Assembly (NCBI GenBank): GCA_026122225.1
Contig: JANEZZ010000734.1
Location: 248,001-312,000 of the forward strand
Reading direction: 5' to 3'
Origin: Heloderma charlesbogerti
Lineage: Eukaryota > Chordata > Lepidosauria > Squamata > Helodermatidae
Length of the DNA stretch: 64,000 nt
The position numbers and the translations under genes were made by a program. Shown in pieces: positions 53,584 to 64,000 of the stretch. Below the pieces are notes generated by a model. It saw only the letters and a list, made by a program, of their open reading frames with translations. It did not search any database and was not told the origin of the DNA. Position 1 is the first letter of the stretch; each line of letters starts with the position of its first letter.

Positions 53584-53985
53584 TGGGTGGCCACATGTCC
53601 TCTTTTACAGAGAACACCCCTTTATCTGAGGGGCTGCCAGAGGCATCTTCAAAAGGCTGGCCAGTCCAAGTCCAGTTTAGAGATAAAGAACCATCAGAAG
53701 GAAGAACTGGACCTTTAAGTTGCCCATCAACAGCACCTGGGCAGCAGCAGACGGAGCAAGGCACACAGGTCACCTAGTCCCAGTCTCCCCACTATGGTGG
53801 GATGTATTGTATTTCTGTTTGAATGATACATAATGATTTCTAAATTTGCATATATGCAGAAGGCTCCTCAGCCTTTTGGCTAAGATCAATGCAAAGTTTA
53901 TGCAAATTGGTGTTCTCTTTTTTGGTGATATATTTCCTCTTTTTAGGAGATTCATAAGTGGCCACCCTCCCTTAGTGGCATCTGG
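53584..53985 (+). repeat. Dispersed GTGGCCAC/GTCCTCT family, copy 7 (near full length)
   Basis: Begins GGGTGGCCACATGTCCTC and ends ATAAGTGGCCACCC, so the ends are inverted repeats. It carries GTCCAGTCCAAG-type, CAGGTCACCTAGTCCCAG and ATGCAAATTGG blocks. A U2-like insertion sits inside at 53857-53897. Confidence 0.68.
53864..53889 (+). pseudogene. U2 snRNA 5' fragment
   Basis: CTCCTCAGCCTTTTGGCTAA followed by GATCAA matches 24 of 26 bases of the conserved 5' end of U2 snRNA, with two transitions. The equivalent spot in copy 3 of the host repeat (10740-10765) lacks it, and ATGCA recurs on both sides, suggesting an insertion. Only the first part of U2 is present, so it is not a functional gene. 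Confidence 0.6.
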
Positions 53986-54768
53986 ATAAGATACCACTAA
54001 GTTGTACTATTCTGGTTTAAAGATGGAACAAAACAAACAAACAACAATAGTGCATCCAGTTGATACATTTATAGCTTAAAAAATTATAAACGTATTTTTT
54101 AATGTGAAATGTTTTGGCATTCATTTTATGATGAAACATTGCACATTTTTAAAAATCTGATCACAATTTTTAAAAAAATCTATACATTTATAAATTGGAT
54201 GTGCTATCATTGGTCATTTGTTTTGTTTCTGGAGTGCTGTGTCATGCGCATCACATTGCTTACGTATTGGTTTAGATGGAATCCAATGCAATGAGAACAG
54301 CAAATCTGTTTTTGGTTCAACCCACCCGTCAGGAAGAATTTCCTTCTTTCTGCATTTCATTAGCTGCACCACCTCTCACAGCCAGGGGCACACCTTCATG
54401 TGGCCTTGATCAAAGTGAGCACATGCCAAACTGGCCCTCTTGCAAAACCCAGTGCAGCTGAATTGGGAGACAAGGGTTCACTCAGTAAGTGCCATGATTT
54501 TGGAAACCATTCTTTCTCATTTCCTTGCAGGAAGAGACCTGTTGTCTCATTCCAGTAATTCTCCAACTGCCTAATTCTGAGAAATCCGACAAAAACCTTG
54601 GACATGTGTATAGCCTAGTCCTTCAGACTGAAAAGCAGCCAATTGCATGATAAGGTCGCTGCTTAGTTCAAATTGTCGAGAAATGCTTCTGCTTCCACAA
54701 ATCTGCCTAGGTCCTTCCCACAATTCTCTTCTCTTCTCTTCCTATCCCCTTCTCTACTCTCTCTGCAG
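53986..54768. other. No recognised gene or repeat
   Basis: Becomes pyrimidine-rich from 54715, ahead of the exon-like segment. Confidence 0.4.
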
Positions 54769-54847
54769 TCACTATGAAAGGGACAGCACCATAGGGAAGA
54801 GCACTGGAAGCGTGTCTGTCATGAGGATTCAACTTTTCAGCTGGTGA
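54769..54847 (+). other. Candidate host terminal exon (weak)
   Basis: A pyrimidine tract of about 50 bases ending CTCTCTCTGCAG precedes it. One frame is open and encodes HYERDSTIGKSTGSVSVMR and then IQLFSW before a TGA at 54845-54847. The upstream intron would be phase 2. I do not recognise the peptide. No polyadenylation signal was identified nearby. Confidence 0.22.
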
Positions 54848-54909
54848 CTTGAGCTTCAGCACTTAGTGATTTAGCGTTCATCTTATTTGGCATCCTACAT
54901 AGATAGGGC

Positions 54910-56075
54910 CTCAGCTGGTGAACCAGCCAAAGCCTGAGAAAATCACTCCTGGCCACTGATGCCACCCATGCCAAGAGTGCAAGATCCAGCCAGGCGTATC
55001 CCCAGACTGTGAACCTGATTTGTTAGGAGAAGTGCATTCATGTCTAAGACAGCTTCATCCAGATCAGCAGGTTTCCCAAACCACAGGACCTCTGTCTTGT
55101 CAGTAGTAAACTTGAGCTTGTTCACCCTTATCCATTTGAAAATTGCCGCACTTGTTCAGACATTCAATGACATTCATGCCTTCCTGACATTAGATGACAG
55201 AAATGAGAGGTAGAGCTGCCATTTCCATATTGGTGACACCACAGACCAAACCTCTGGGTGACTTCTCCCAGTAGTTTCAGGTTAATGTTGAAAAGCATGA
55301 GGGACAAGATAGAACCTCGAGGCACCCCCAAGGCCAATGGCCAAGAGATGAAACAGAATTAACCCCAGCACCACCTTCTGGACCTGTCTTCCAGAAAGGA
55401 CCAGAACCACCAGAACCCCATGCCTCCAAGTTCCATTCTAGAAAGATGATCCAGAAGGATACCATGGTTGATGGTATAAAAACAGCTGAAAGATTCCAGG
55501 AGAATCAAAAGAGCCAAATTCTTCCATGTCCATTCCCCACATAAGTCATCCCCCAGGGTGACCAAGGCAGTTTCTGTCCTGAAACTAGGCTGGAAACTGG
55601 ATTGGAAAGGATCTAAACCTCTTTCAGCCTGAGGGCCAAATTCTGTTTCAGAAAAGGTGTTGGGCACTTCATTCTAGTAGTGGGCAGCACCAAAGGCAAA
55701 AAGGGGTTGGCCCACAAATACAAAACAAATACCAGCATGTTGTAGCTTAGAGACAGTGACTAAGCCTTGGGAGAGAGGCATGCCAACATTTTAGAATGGC
55801 AAAAAAAACTGCAGAAAAACCGGGAAACCACTACACAATTGGAGTTGGGGGAAAGGGGGTGAGATCAGGGGAAGGGGGCATAGACATCTGGGGAACCCTA
55901 GGGGGCTGTATTGGAACTCTAGGAGGGCTGTATTTGGCCCCTGGGCCTGAGGTTCCCCACCCGTCTAAATAATCAGTATCCTCCAAGGCTGTCCACACAC
56001 CACAGATGGTGACGTTTGATACTGGGCGATAATTGTCCAAAGCCACAGCATCTAAATCTGGCTTCCTTAGACAGC
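54910..56075 (-). mobile_element. L2-type LINE, split by a hAT element
   Basis: Minus strand: LDNYRPVSN near 56040 (reverse transcriptase start), then past the insertion INHGILLDHLSRMELGGMGF near 55460, and KLKFTTDKTEVLWFG and NQVHSLGI near 55100-55020. The order matches L2. Frames are broken. Confidence 0.78.
55620..55963. repeat. hAT-like element inserted in L2
   Basis: Left CTCTTTCAGCCTGAGGGCCA and right TGGCCCCTGGGCCTGAGGTT then CCCCACCCG form imperfect inverted ends. TCTAAA recurs on both flanks (from 55612 and 55964), a partly decayed duplication. L2 similarity resumes on both sides. Confidence 0.6.
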
Positions 56076-56477
56076 TATGGTTTTACTGCTTCCTTCTTCA
56101 GTACTTTACTATTTACTAGCCATTGGTGGCTGTCCTCTGCTTCATCACACAGGAGTTTCTGGAAAGATTGGACTAATTGGGAGGAGCACAGCTGAGATAT
56201 CTGACTTATTTGATTGGATTCCTATTGGATGATATTACAATCACAGGGTTTTTTCCAGCTTCGAAATTACTAGCAGGTGAACCATCTCCTCCCTTGTTCT
56301 GTGTTTGCTCATCTTTTGGAACTCTTTGGCTTATGCCTAGATCACCTAGATCGCCAACTCTCGTGCTCAGCTGCATGTGAGTTTGAAGAAGAGCTATGGA
56401 AAATGGCGCCATTTGGTCTACAGGCAGTCTAAAATGGATTGCACTGTATTCCATTTCTGTGAGCTAAGAATATAAGG
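56076..56477. other. No recognised gene or repeat
   Basis: Probably includes unaligned L2 remnants at the left; nothing firm. Confidence 0.35.
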
Positions 56478-56660
56478 AGACCATATTTGTTTCAAACTAC
56501 TGGTCCATCTAGTCCAGCATCCTGTTTCCTGCAGTGATCTACCAGATGTCTTTGGGAAGCTCTCAAACAGGGCAAATATCCTTCTTCATCTTGCCCCTCA
56601 CTATTCTGACTGGTATCGAATGGCATATTGTCTCTGATGCTGGAGGTTCCATCTACTAGC
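56478..56660 (-). repeat. CR1 3' UTR fragment
   Basis: TGGTCCATCTAGTCCAGCAT, CCTGTTTCCTGCAGTGATCT and TACTAGCCATTGAATGGTTA are the reverse of the CR1 3' UTR, as at 52335-52570. Confidence 0.65.
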
Positions 56661-57149
56661 CATTGAATGGTTAATGGTTCTGTCAGGAACATACAAAAGA
56701 GTGTTTGTTTAATTATTGGGGTATGGTGCCTGTAGTTGCATGCAGAGAATTGGAGATTATTTTTCCTTTAGCACTGCCACTGTAAGATGCCTTCTCTACT
56801 CTTTATCTTCCTTGTAGCTCTCCTCTTTGTGAACTGTGATGTGTAGGATTAAACATAGTTATGCCAGCAAAGGTCTTAACCAGGTTTGAGCTCAATGAAG
56901 CTATTACTGAATTGCAGGTTCTGGACATTAAGGGTGATGTCCAATGTCACATGAGCAGCCTTCCATGTGTGTGGCAGTATTTCTCCTTCCTTGCTTCTCC
57001 CCTGCACTCCCCCATGCCCTCCAAATCTGCTCCAGAGGGGCCCTCAACATCTGGAGCAGTTTGGGGTGGTGCTTGGGGCAGAATCCACTCTGCTGGCGGT
57101 GTCTATTCTGCTGGTGGGTGGACACAATTGGATATAACCTTGGGTGCTG
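56661..57149. other. No recognised gene or repeat
   Basis: Nothing recognised. Confidence 0.35.
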
Positions 57150-57640
57150 TTAATACAGCTGGAGAAAGCAATCCTATGGCCCCCTAGATAGCATCTGGGG
57201 CACATAGGATGCTGCAAATCTCCTCCTCTGCAGCTGCAGACAGAGCTAGAAGCACAATGGAGGAGATCCGATCATGAATCTTTACTCTCCCACCCATTCC
57301 CAGCTGCTGCAGAAAGCTTCTCTTATGAGGTTGCAATGGCGACCTTGTAAGATAGGTTGGAGAGGAGAAAAGGGGGCATGGTGGTGGATGGGGAGGGGAG
57401 AGGAGAGGCTGGGTACACATAATCCTATGGCTTCTCTGGTCTTCTCCCAGTCCCCACCCACAGAAAGATAAGTCTTCTAGATGGGCTCAGAGGCCCATCT
57501 AGCTGCTTTTTGCAGTTTAAAATTGAGGAATGGAGGTGACCTCCATCCTCCTCTTGCCGGCAGGGCATACGATAGGTGGAGGGCTCCGAACTTTGAGCCT
57601 TCTGTCTATTGAGAGCACAGCCTATAGGATTAACTGACAT
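57150..57640. repeat. Possible Harbinger-like element, GC-rich
   Basis: AGCAATCCTATGGCCCCCTA at the left and GCCTATAGGATTAACTGAC at the right resemble the ends of 19679-20096, as does an internal CATAATCCTATGGC and GGCCCATCTAGCTGC. Exact ends and a TTA duplication could not be fixed. Confidence 0.4.
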
Positions 57641-57957
57641 AATGTAGAAGAGGGAGTTTTGGCAGGTGTAGCTACATTCCCTCTTTTACACAACTGGTAA
57701 AGAGAGTTGCATCCTGCTTTCCTTTGCATCTGGTCACCATGTGCTTGTCATATAATGATGAAAATAAATAAGTAAATTAGTTTGCAGGCTGAACCAGCAT
57801 CTCTGACTCACCCTGAAGTCGTCAAACATATAGGAATAACAAAATTGTTTCTTAATAACTTAAAAATAGCTTCAACAAGATGCATTGACTTGTCATAGGG
57901 TTTATTCCATCCTCTTTTTGTTTTCTTTTTTTGCCCTTTGGTACACAAACAAATAAC

Positions 57958-58068
57958 TTGAGCACGCTCCAGGAGAGAGCGCAGGACAGGAAGGCCTGGC
58001 GTGCTATGGTCCATGGGGTCACGAAGAGTCGGACACGACTGAACGACTGAACAACAACAACAACAACA
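57958..58068 (+). mobile_element. 111-bp BovB 3' end insertion
   Basis: Starts TTGAGCACGCTCCAGGAGAG and ends with GGACACGACTGAACGACTGA and (ACA)n. A 15-bp exact duplication ACACAAACAAATAAC flanks it (57943-57957, 58069-58083). It is strongly 5'-truncated. Confidence 0.93.
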
Positions 58069-58083
58069 ACACAAACAAATAAC

Positions 58084-58639
58084 ATGCCCGACTTAAATAC
58101 ATTATTATAAGTTACTAATAGACTGAGGATATTGAATTTGATAGTCCCAGAGAGCAAATGTCAAATGCATAAATAAGATGACATGATCTGATGCAATTAT
58201 TACATCCTGAGATTCTAGAGAAAATAATTATCAGCAATCACTTCCTTCTCAGAAAACCTAACCATGCAAATAAAGGGACAAATGGTCAGAAGACCTGTAA
58301 GTACAGAGAGACAAGAACATTGTGACTTGTGGTAAATTCTGTACCATGGTTTAAACATTCTCTGTGGGCTACTTAGCATACAGAAATGGAAGTGGCTGAC
58401 TCTGATATATGTGCATCATGCTAATTCATAAAATGCCCAAAGTTTTACAAAATAATAGAACTGCAAAATTGGAATTTTAATGCCTAGTGTTGCCATGGGT
58501 TACAATTCACAAAGCCTTTACCATAAACCAAAATAGATCCGCAAAAACCGATCAATTTCAGGAAAACTATCCCGAGATACTGTAAAAAGAGGGAAAGTAC
58601 CTATGATGTTAGCCTGGGAGTGGGATATGGGAAAACAGA
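58084..58639. other. No recognised gene or repeat
   Basis: Nothing recognised. Confidence 0.4.
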
Positions 58640-58735
58640 ATTCATTTATTTGTATTAATTCATTTATCTACCATCTGATCTGCTAAAAAGCCATCAGGGC
58701 AGTGTACAACAATTTAAAATAATAAAACCCTTAAA
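58640..58735 (-). repeat. L2-type LINE tail fragment
   Basis: ATTCATTTATTTGTATTAAT then GCCATCAGGGCAGTGTACAA and CAATTTAAAATAATAAAACC read as a reversed L2 3' end. Confidence 0.5.
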
Positions 58736-58789
58736 ATGATTTATGGACACCAAGCTTATTATACAATTAAACCCTTAGTTCCTCTAGGA

Positions 58790-58917
58790 CAGCCTTTCCT
58801 AACTTTGGGTCCTCAGATGCTTTTGGACTACAACTTGCATCATCCCCAGCCAACATGGTCAACGGTTATGGACTCTAGTCTAATGACATCTGGGGACCTG
58901 AGGGTTGGGAAAAGTTG
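58790..58917. repeat. hAT fold-back MITE, no clear duplication
   Basis: CAGCCTTTCCTAACTTTGGG at the left faces CTGAGGGTTGGGAAAAGTTG at the right, with GGACTACAACTTGCATCATC inside. Confidence 0.7.
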
Positions 58918-59684
58918 AACCTATATGTTCAAGAATATACAGTGACCTGGAGAAGAAAACAGGATAGGTCACAAATCATATTGTTTTCCAGGCCTCTCTG
59001 TGGGGGCATAAAGCTGATTAAATGCTGGGATCTCTTATGCCAGAAGTGTTAGCCCCATTGTTTCAAGATAATTTTAAGTTAATATTCTATCCAAGTGTAC
59101 CTTTCGATTCTAGGATACATCCAGGGATAGTATTATTTTCTTATACTGTTTCTGAGAAAGTAGTTGAAGAACTGTAAGAATTTATTGGAATTTTGCCTCA
59201 TATCCTGTGTTACTCAGGACATAACATTTCAGCTGGCATCTCATTCACAGAACATGTAATGTTCCTACATTTAGGGTTCAGTGAAATCCTTTCAAACCAT
59301 GCTGGCTGATTTTGATTTGCCAGCCAGTTAGAAACCATGTTTCTCAGAAGTATGCCAAATCATAGGTAAGATTCATTTGCCATGGCTTGATGGGATGTCT
59401 TAATTGAGCCTATGAAGATGCAAAGCAACACAAAGGGGAATCTGAGATTTGGATAAACAAATTCTACTGTGAGGAAAAGAACCTAATTAGTTGACATCTT
59501 AGATGTTATGGAACATATTGAACGTTCATTTCTTGAGGCCCCAGCAAATGTGCAGATTATCTATTATATTCATGCTTAGCATCTTGAGTATCAGGATGTG
59601 TTCTTTGCGTTCTCCAGTCACCTTTTTCTTTTCCCTGTTAATTTGAACATATTCTGCTGCACTTCCGCCTGCATGCAGATACAC
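58918..59684. other. No recognised gene or repeat
   Basis: Nothing recognised. Confidence 0.4.
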
Positions 59685-59767
59685 CAGTCTTCCCTCAACC
59701 TGGTGGCCTCTAGATGTGTTGGATTGGAAGTTGCAGTCCAGTACATCTGGGGGGCTGGGGAAGGCTG
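59685..59767. repeat. hAT fold-back MITE, internally deleted
   Basis: CAGTCTTCCCTCAACCTGGT and GGGGCTGGGGAAGGCTG are the two ends with a shortened interior. Flanks match only 5 of 8. Confidence 0.6.
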
Positions 59768-60177
59768 ATATATGCCCACCACCTTCTGAATCTATGTCAT
59801 GCTTCTGAAGTTGAGCTTAAGTTAGTTCAGATCTGATCCAGATGTTACAGGTTGCTACTTCTTTTCTCTCTCTCTTTCAATTCATACAAGTGATCTGTTT
59901 GCATGAACAGCAAAATGATCTGAGAACTGAAAGATTGCTGTAATGGCAACTGCCATGGTCAGGACACCTTTAAAATGTACTTTCCTGATCACCAAAGTTC
60001 CTATTATGGTGTTCCATTATTTCCTGGCTAACATGGTAATCTATTTATACAAAAAGTATAATTGTCATGATCAGAAAAAAAGAGAGAAGACAAGCAAGTG
60101 GTTGTAATATGTGAAGTATATTGTGCACTCTGATTCTATGAATGTTTATTTCCAAACATATCCCACTGAGATTTAGA
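59768..60177. other. No recognised gene or repeat
   Basis: Nothing recognised. Confidence 0.4.
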
Positions 60178-61640
60178 TGATGATGATTTTTATTTCTATA
60201 CCATCCAATAGCTGAAGCTCCCTGGACAGTTCACAACTATCCAACACAGAAACAAACAAACAAACAAACAAACTACAGCATTAAAACTTTATACATTACA
60301 ACATGAAATAAAACATAAAAACATCTAAAAATTGTTGAACATACAAAATTTAAAAACAGTTTAAATAGCTAAAAACAATTTCAATAAATTTCAGTAACAG
60401 ACCTGTTCAAGACAGCTGACATAAGTACCCCCTTCATATACCATTAAATTACTGGGAGTAGAGGGTGGTCTTACCCTGATGCCGAAAAGATGTTGGTGCC
60501 AGGCAAGCCTCGCTGTGGAGCTCTATAGTTAGGGGGCCACCACTAAGAATGCCCTCTCCTTGTTGCCACCTTCCGAGCCTCCCTTGGAGGAAGGCCTCAG
60601 ATGTTGATTGTAGTGTCCAGGTAGGTTCGTGTTGGGGGAGGCATTCCATCAGGTATTGAAGTCCCAAGCTGTATGAGGCTTTTATAGGTTAAAACTAGCA
60701 CCTTGAATTGGGTTTGAAACATACCGGCAGCCAATGCAGGCAGGCCAGAATTGGTCTTATATGCTCAGACCTTCTAGTCTCAGTTATTAATCTTGCTGCT
60801 GCATTTTGCACAAGCCGCAGCTTCTGAACAGTCTTCAAGGGCAGCCCCGTGTAGAGTGCACTGCAGTAATCAAATTTGGAGATTACCAGAGCATAGATTA
60901 CTGTCTATTATAGTTATCCCTGTCCAGATAGGGGCATAGCTGGGCCACCAGCCAAAGCTGGTAGAAGACACTCTGTGCCACTGAGGCCATCTGAGCCTCA
61001 AGTGATAGAGATGGCTCAAGGAAAACCCCAAGCTATGAACCTGCTCCTTCAAGGGGAGCTCAACCCCATCCAGAACTCCATTCAGTCAGAAGAACCACCC
61101 ACTAACAGCACCCTAGTCTTGTCTGGATTGAGTGTCAGTATATTAGCCCTCATCCAGTATTGTTGCAGCCAGTCACTGATTCAGCATATCCTCAGCCTCA
61201 CCTGGTGAAGATGAAAAGTAGAGCTGCGTGTCATCAGCATACTGATGGCAACACATTCCAAAACTCCAGATGACTTTGCTCAGTGGTTTCATGTACATGT
61301 TTATCATGGGGGAATAAAACTGACTCCTGAAGAATCCCATGCTGGAGAATCCATGGGGCTGAGCAATATTTCCCAAGTGCCACCTTCTGGAGCTGTTCAT
61401 CCAAGAAGGAGTGGAACCACTGCAATGCAGCACCCCCCACTCCCAGCTCAGACAGTCACTCCAGAAGGATACTCATGGCTGATGGTATCGAAAGCCACTG
61501 AGAGATCCAGGAGTATCAACAGGGCCACACTCCCCGTCTCTCTCTGGACATAAGTCATCATTCCCAAGCCCAAACTCAGCCTGAACCCTGACTGAAATTG
61601 ATCCAGATAATTGTTCTCATCCAAGAGTGTCTGGAATTAA
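60178..61640 (-). mobile_element. L2-type LINE, 5'-truncated
   Basis: Minus strand carries the end of the reverse transcriptase (GNIAQPHGFSSMGFFRSQF near 61370, CCHQYADDTQLYFSSSPGEA near 61220) with the catalytic YADD retained. The 3' UTR follows, with CCAATAGCTGAAGCTCCCTG on the plus strand at the low end. (ACAA)n near 60248 sits within it. Frame breaks are present, so it is inactive. Confidence 0.82.
61173..61433 (-). pseudogene. L2 reverse transcriptase fragment with YADD
   Basis: An 86-codon open stretch holding the palm region with the CCHQYADDTQLYF motif. The upstream part of the domain lies in another frame beyond 61433. It belongs to the LINE above. Confidence 0.75.
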
Positions 61641-62399
61641 ATGAGGTCTATCTCCTAAATATTCATCTCCTGTTACTGTCCTGTTTTCTCCCCAGATCAT
61701 CCCAAGTGTTGCTTAGAATCCCAGCTATATCACTGTACCAGAGAAGTTCTCTTTTTAAATTTCTTCCCTACTGACACACTCTCAATATATGGGGTGAGGA
61801 ACATCCAAGCCAAAGGCTTTTGGCAGGGATATGAAACTGAAGCTGCCATATCCTGAGGATAGCTGAAGCTTCCTTTGGTCTTCTCACTGGCAAGCTTAAA
61901 GTTTAATTGTTTAGGTTGCAATCCCATGCATTTTAGGGCTGGAGGGATTTGCCATTTCCCCTTTCTCCCACAGGTGATTTTTTTTAAGTCAAGTTTTTTT
62001 TATTCTCTATATGAAGACATTTGTGAATTTTTGAAAATTCTTATCAAAAATGAAGCAAACTGAAATTCTCACCCCCTGCACCAGCAAATTCAATAGGTAC
62101 AGCTATTCCTACCCTATTATGCAGAGGACTCTGCAGAAAATAGAGGTGGTGACCCTAATCCAGCACCACAAACACCGTAGAATACATAAGGATTCAAACG
62201 CAGAATTTTTAGTGCTAACCATTCAAAGCCCTGTGCCTGGTTATATGGATCTGCCAATTTTGCTTTCTATCACAATGTTTTTGTGTGTTTTTTTAAATTG
62301 AGTTCTTTCCATCCTGTTTATGAAGAAATGTGTGACTTTTTGTAAGTTCTTATACAAAACCCTGAACCAAATGAAATTTTCACCCATCCTTATCTGGGA
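61641..62399. other. No gene; a pair of similar 85-bp segments
   Basis: 61990-62075 (TATGAAGACATTTGTGAATT ... GAAATTCTCACCCC) and 62318-62392 (TATGAAGAAATGTGTGACTT ... GAAATTTTCACCC) are similar and in the same orientation. This could be a decayed repeat. Confidence 0.45.
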
Positions 62400-62465
62400 T
62401 TAAGCAGCCTTGGCCACAGTGGTGCTTACATCAGAGTAAACAGGCATAGGATTGCACTCTTTATT
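62400..62465. repeat. Harbinger-type MITE half
   Basis: GGTGCTTACATCAGAGTAAA and GGCATAGGATTGCACTCTTT match one arm of the family. Confidence 0.45.
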
Positions 62466-62544
62466 AAACATTAGCTGCGAAATGCCTGTTTTTAAAAAAT
62501 GTATGTTTACCTTCTAAAGGTGATTGGAGCCATATTTAAAAAAT

Positions 62545-62619
62545 GTAGGTGTGGCAAGCTGGGGCATGCTGGGAATTGTAGGACTTTTCTCTGTCTAAAC
62601 ATGCATAGAATTGCAGCCC
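62545..62619. repeat. Harbinger-type MITE half
   Basis: GCATGCTGGGAATTGTAGGA and GTCTAAACATGCATAGAATT then GCAGCCC match the right half of 14210-14319. Confidence 0.55.
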
Positions 62620-62622
62620 TAG

Positions 62623-64000
62623 AGAGTCAAAAAGGCACTGTATAAGGTGCTAAGATGCTAGCACAGCCCTCCATAGTGTGGGAAAGACTGTGCTAGAAGT
62701 AGGTAACAAAAATTAGAACAGAAAAAGTGTGGGTTCTGTTTGCTTATCTCTGCTTAATACAGTGAGCAACACTGGTCTTTCCCTGAAAATTGCTTCTATA
62801 ATATTACTTTAAAGGAGAGTTTAATGGCATGTATACATATTAACAGAAAGGTACTATCCCTCCCTCTTTCCTTTTCCATTTGAAAAATCATTCCTGCTAC
62901 ACTGTGTTTTTTCAAGCTTGACGTTTTACTTGAGGATACTGTGGGGATTCAAGTGAAATGCACTTCTATTACTCACCTACTACTTCTAGTTATCCCCACC
63001 CAAGAGACAGAGTAATAACTCACAAGTCAAGTTCAGGATATTTACAAGATTGCCTGACCCCCTAACTGCCTGTTCAGGTCCTGCACTCAGCAGGAGACAG
63101 CCTTCAGGTGGGGCCCACAATTTTGGAGGCTTGGTCCATGATGGTTTGGAAAAGGGCCTTTAGTATCATAGCACCCACTCCGTCTCGAACTCACTACCAC
63201 CACAAATTAGACAGGAACCAATCCTTCTGGGTTTTCAGTGCACACTGAAAATAGAGTTTTTCCCACAAGCATTCCCAGGAAGGTAATATTGTCTTTTGTA
63301 TACAATACTGATATATAGTATGTAATCAGTAGCTTATACTGTATTATATATCACTTGGAAATTTCTTTTAATGTAAGCCAATCAATCAATCAATCAATCA
63401 ATCCTTAAAGGGGGGGGGTCAAATGGGTGTGTGTGACCACACTTGAGGATGATGGTGGCTCTGCACTCTCCCAATTTCTCTCACTTTGTCTCTTCCCACT
63501 TTCATTTACTCTTCTGATGTCTGTTGGCTATAGACGAAACAGCTTAGGAAGAAGGTATCTGGAACTAACCAACTCGCTTTATGCATAAATTCAGAGGACA
63601 ACTGATATTGAATTTAGCAGGCTCTTTCTTGTTTCCATCCTAGAATACAACGTTTTACATATTATTAGCCCAATAATCCTATTTTGGGCTTCAACAGAAG
63701 CTCATACAAATCAATGAAAGGACATGAAGCACTTTAGAAAACAGGAATCAATCAGGAACTTAAGTACTGACTGCAAGCAAGGAGACCATTACTGAAACAA
63801 GCAAGACAGGACACAGAGTATTGAAAGTAAGTGCATTGTTCATAACGGTGGGTCCCCCCCCCCCAGCTTTATTGAGGCGTGAGCTGGGTTCTTCTTTGTT
63901 CCTTTTTCCTAAAAAGAAATTATATTTCCAACCATCCAACTCAATGCACAGCTGTGATAAATACAGCAAACTAAGTGTACAACTCCTTTGTAGTCCAAGA
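62623..64000. other. No gene; (AATC)n near 63380
   Basis: A tract of about six AATC units lies at 63380-63403, followed by a G-run. Nothing else is recognised up to the window end. Confidence 0.5.

Noticed and set aside
53864..53889. Functional U2 snRNA gene
   Set aside because: Only about 26 bases of the 5' end are present; the rest of U2 and its promoter elements are absent.

Overview
The window looks like intergenic or intronic DNA from a squamate reptile (lizard or snake). The basis is the repeat mix: RTE/BovB LINEs with the 3' tail ending in (ACA)n, squamate-type CR1 and L2 LINEs in their characteristic minus-strand 3' fragments, a GGTAAAGGTAAAGG-headed tRNA-derived SINE, MIR-like SINEs, and many short fold-back hAT and Harbinger-type elements. 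The species cannot be told from the sequence. No convincing host gene was found. Three short exon-like segments (14929-14975, 32176-32204, 54769-54847) are listed as weak candidates only.

The dominant feature is a family of GC-rich, CpG-rich non-autonomous DNA elements that start with TAGGGATG and end with CATCCCTA. At least twelve copies are present: 403-999, 4187-6074 with 4805-5784 nested inside, 6699-7536, 24820-25744, 27039-27621, about 28111-28726, 31239-32006, 34751-35672, 38720-39135, and 45418-46558 with 45706-46202 nested inside. Nine have 8-bp target-site duplications that can be read directly, seven exact and two with one mismatch, which is a hAT-type signature. Most interiors are built from short palindromes (GATAGGCTACGT...ACGTAGCCTATC; GTAGTCTACGT...; GGCGGC...GCCGCC), and in several copies these are arranged into one large palindrome of about 470-490 bp. 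The ends carry outward-facing splice-donor-like GGTAAG motifs. No transposase is encoded. This family is the best candidate for a little-described system here.

Layout. 1-10 kb: SINE, TAGGGATG elements, an L2 LINE. 10-24 kb: L2 fragments, fold-back MITEs, a minus-strand BovB (17482-18772), a possible solo LTR, Harbinger-like elements. 24.8-32 kb: TAGGGATG elements, including two inside a long BovB (26634-30700) with a target-site duplication. 32-41 kb: L2, CR1 and hAT fragments, a tRNA-derived SINE. 41.6-45.2 kb: a broken Ty3/gypsy LTR retrotransposon on the minus strand with both LTRs and a 5-bp target duplication. 45.4-46.8 kb: nested TAGGGATG elements and another hAT. 47-64 kb: older repeats, a CR1 split by a 5'-inverted BovB insertion, a hAT split by a SINE, a U2 snRNA-like fragment, and L2 LINEs.

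Nesting gives a relative chronology. L2 and CR1 are oldest and carry hAT and BovB insertions. BovB 26634-30700 is older than the TAGGGATG elements inside it, and some TAGGGATG elements have inserted into other members of the same family. Every transposon coding region seen is broken, so nothing here appears able to move on its own.
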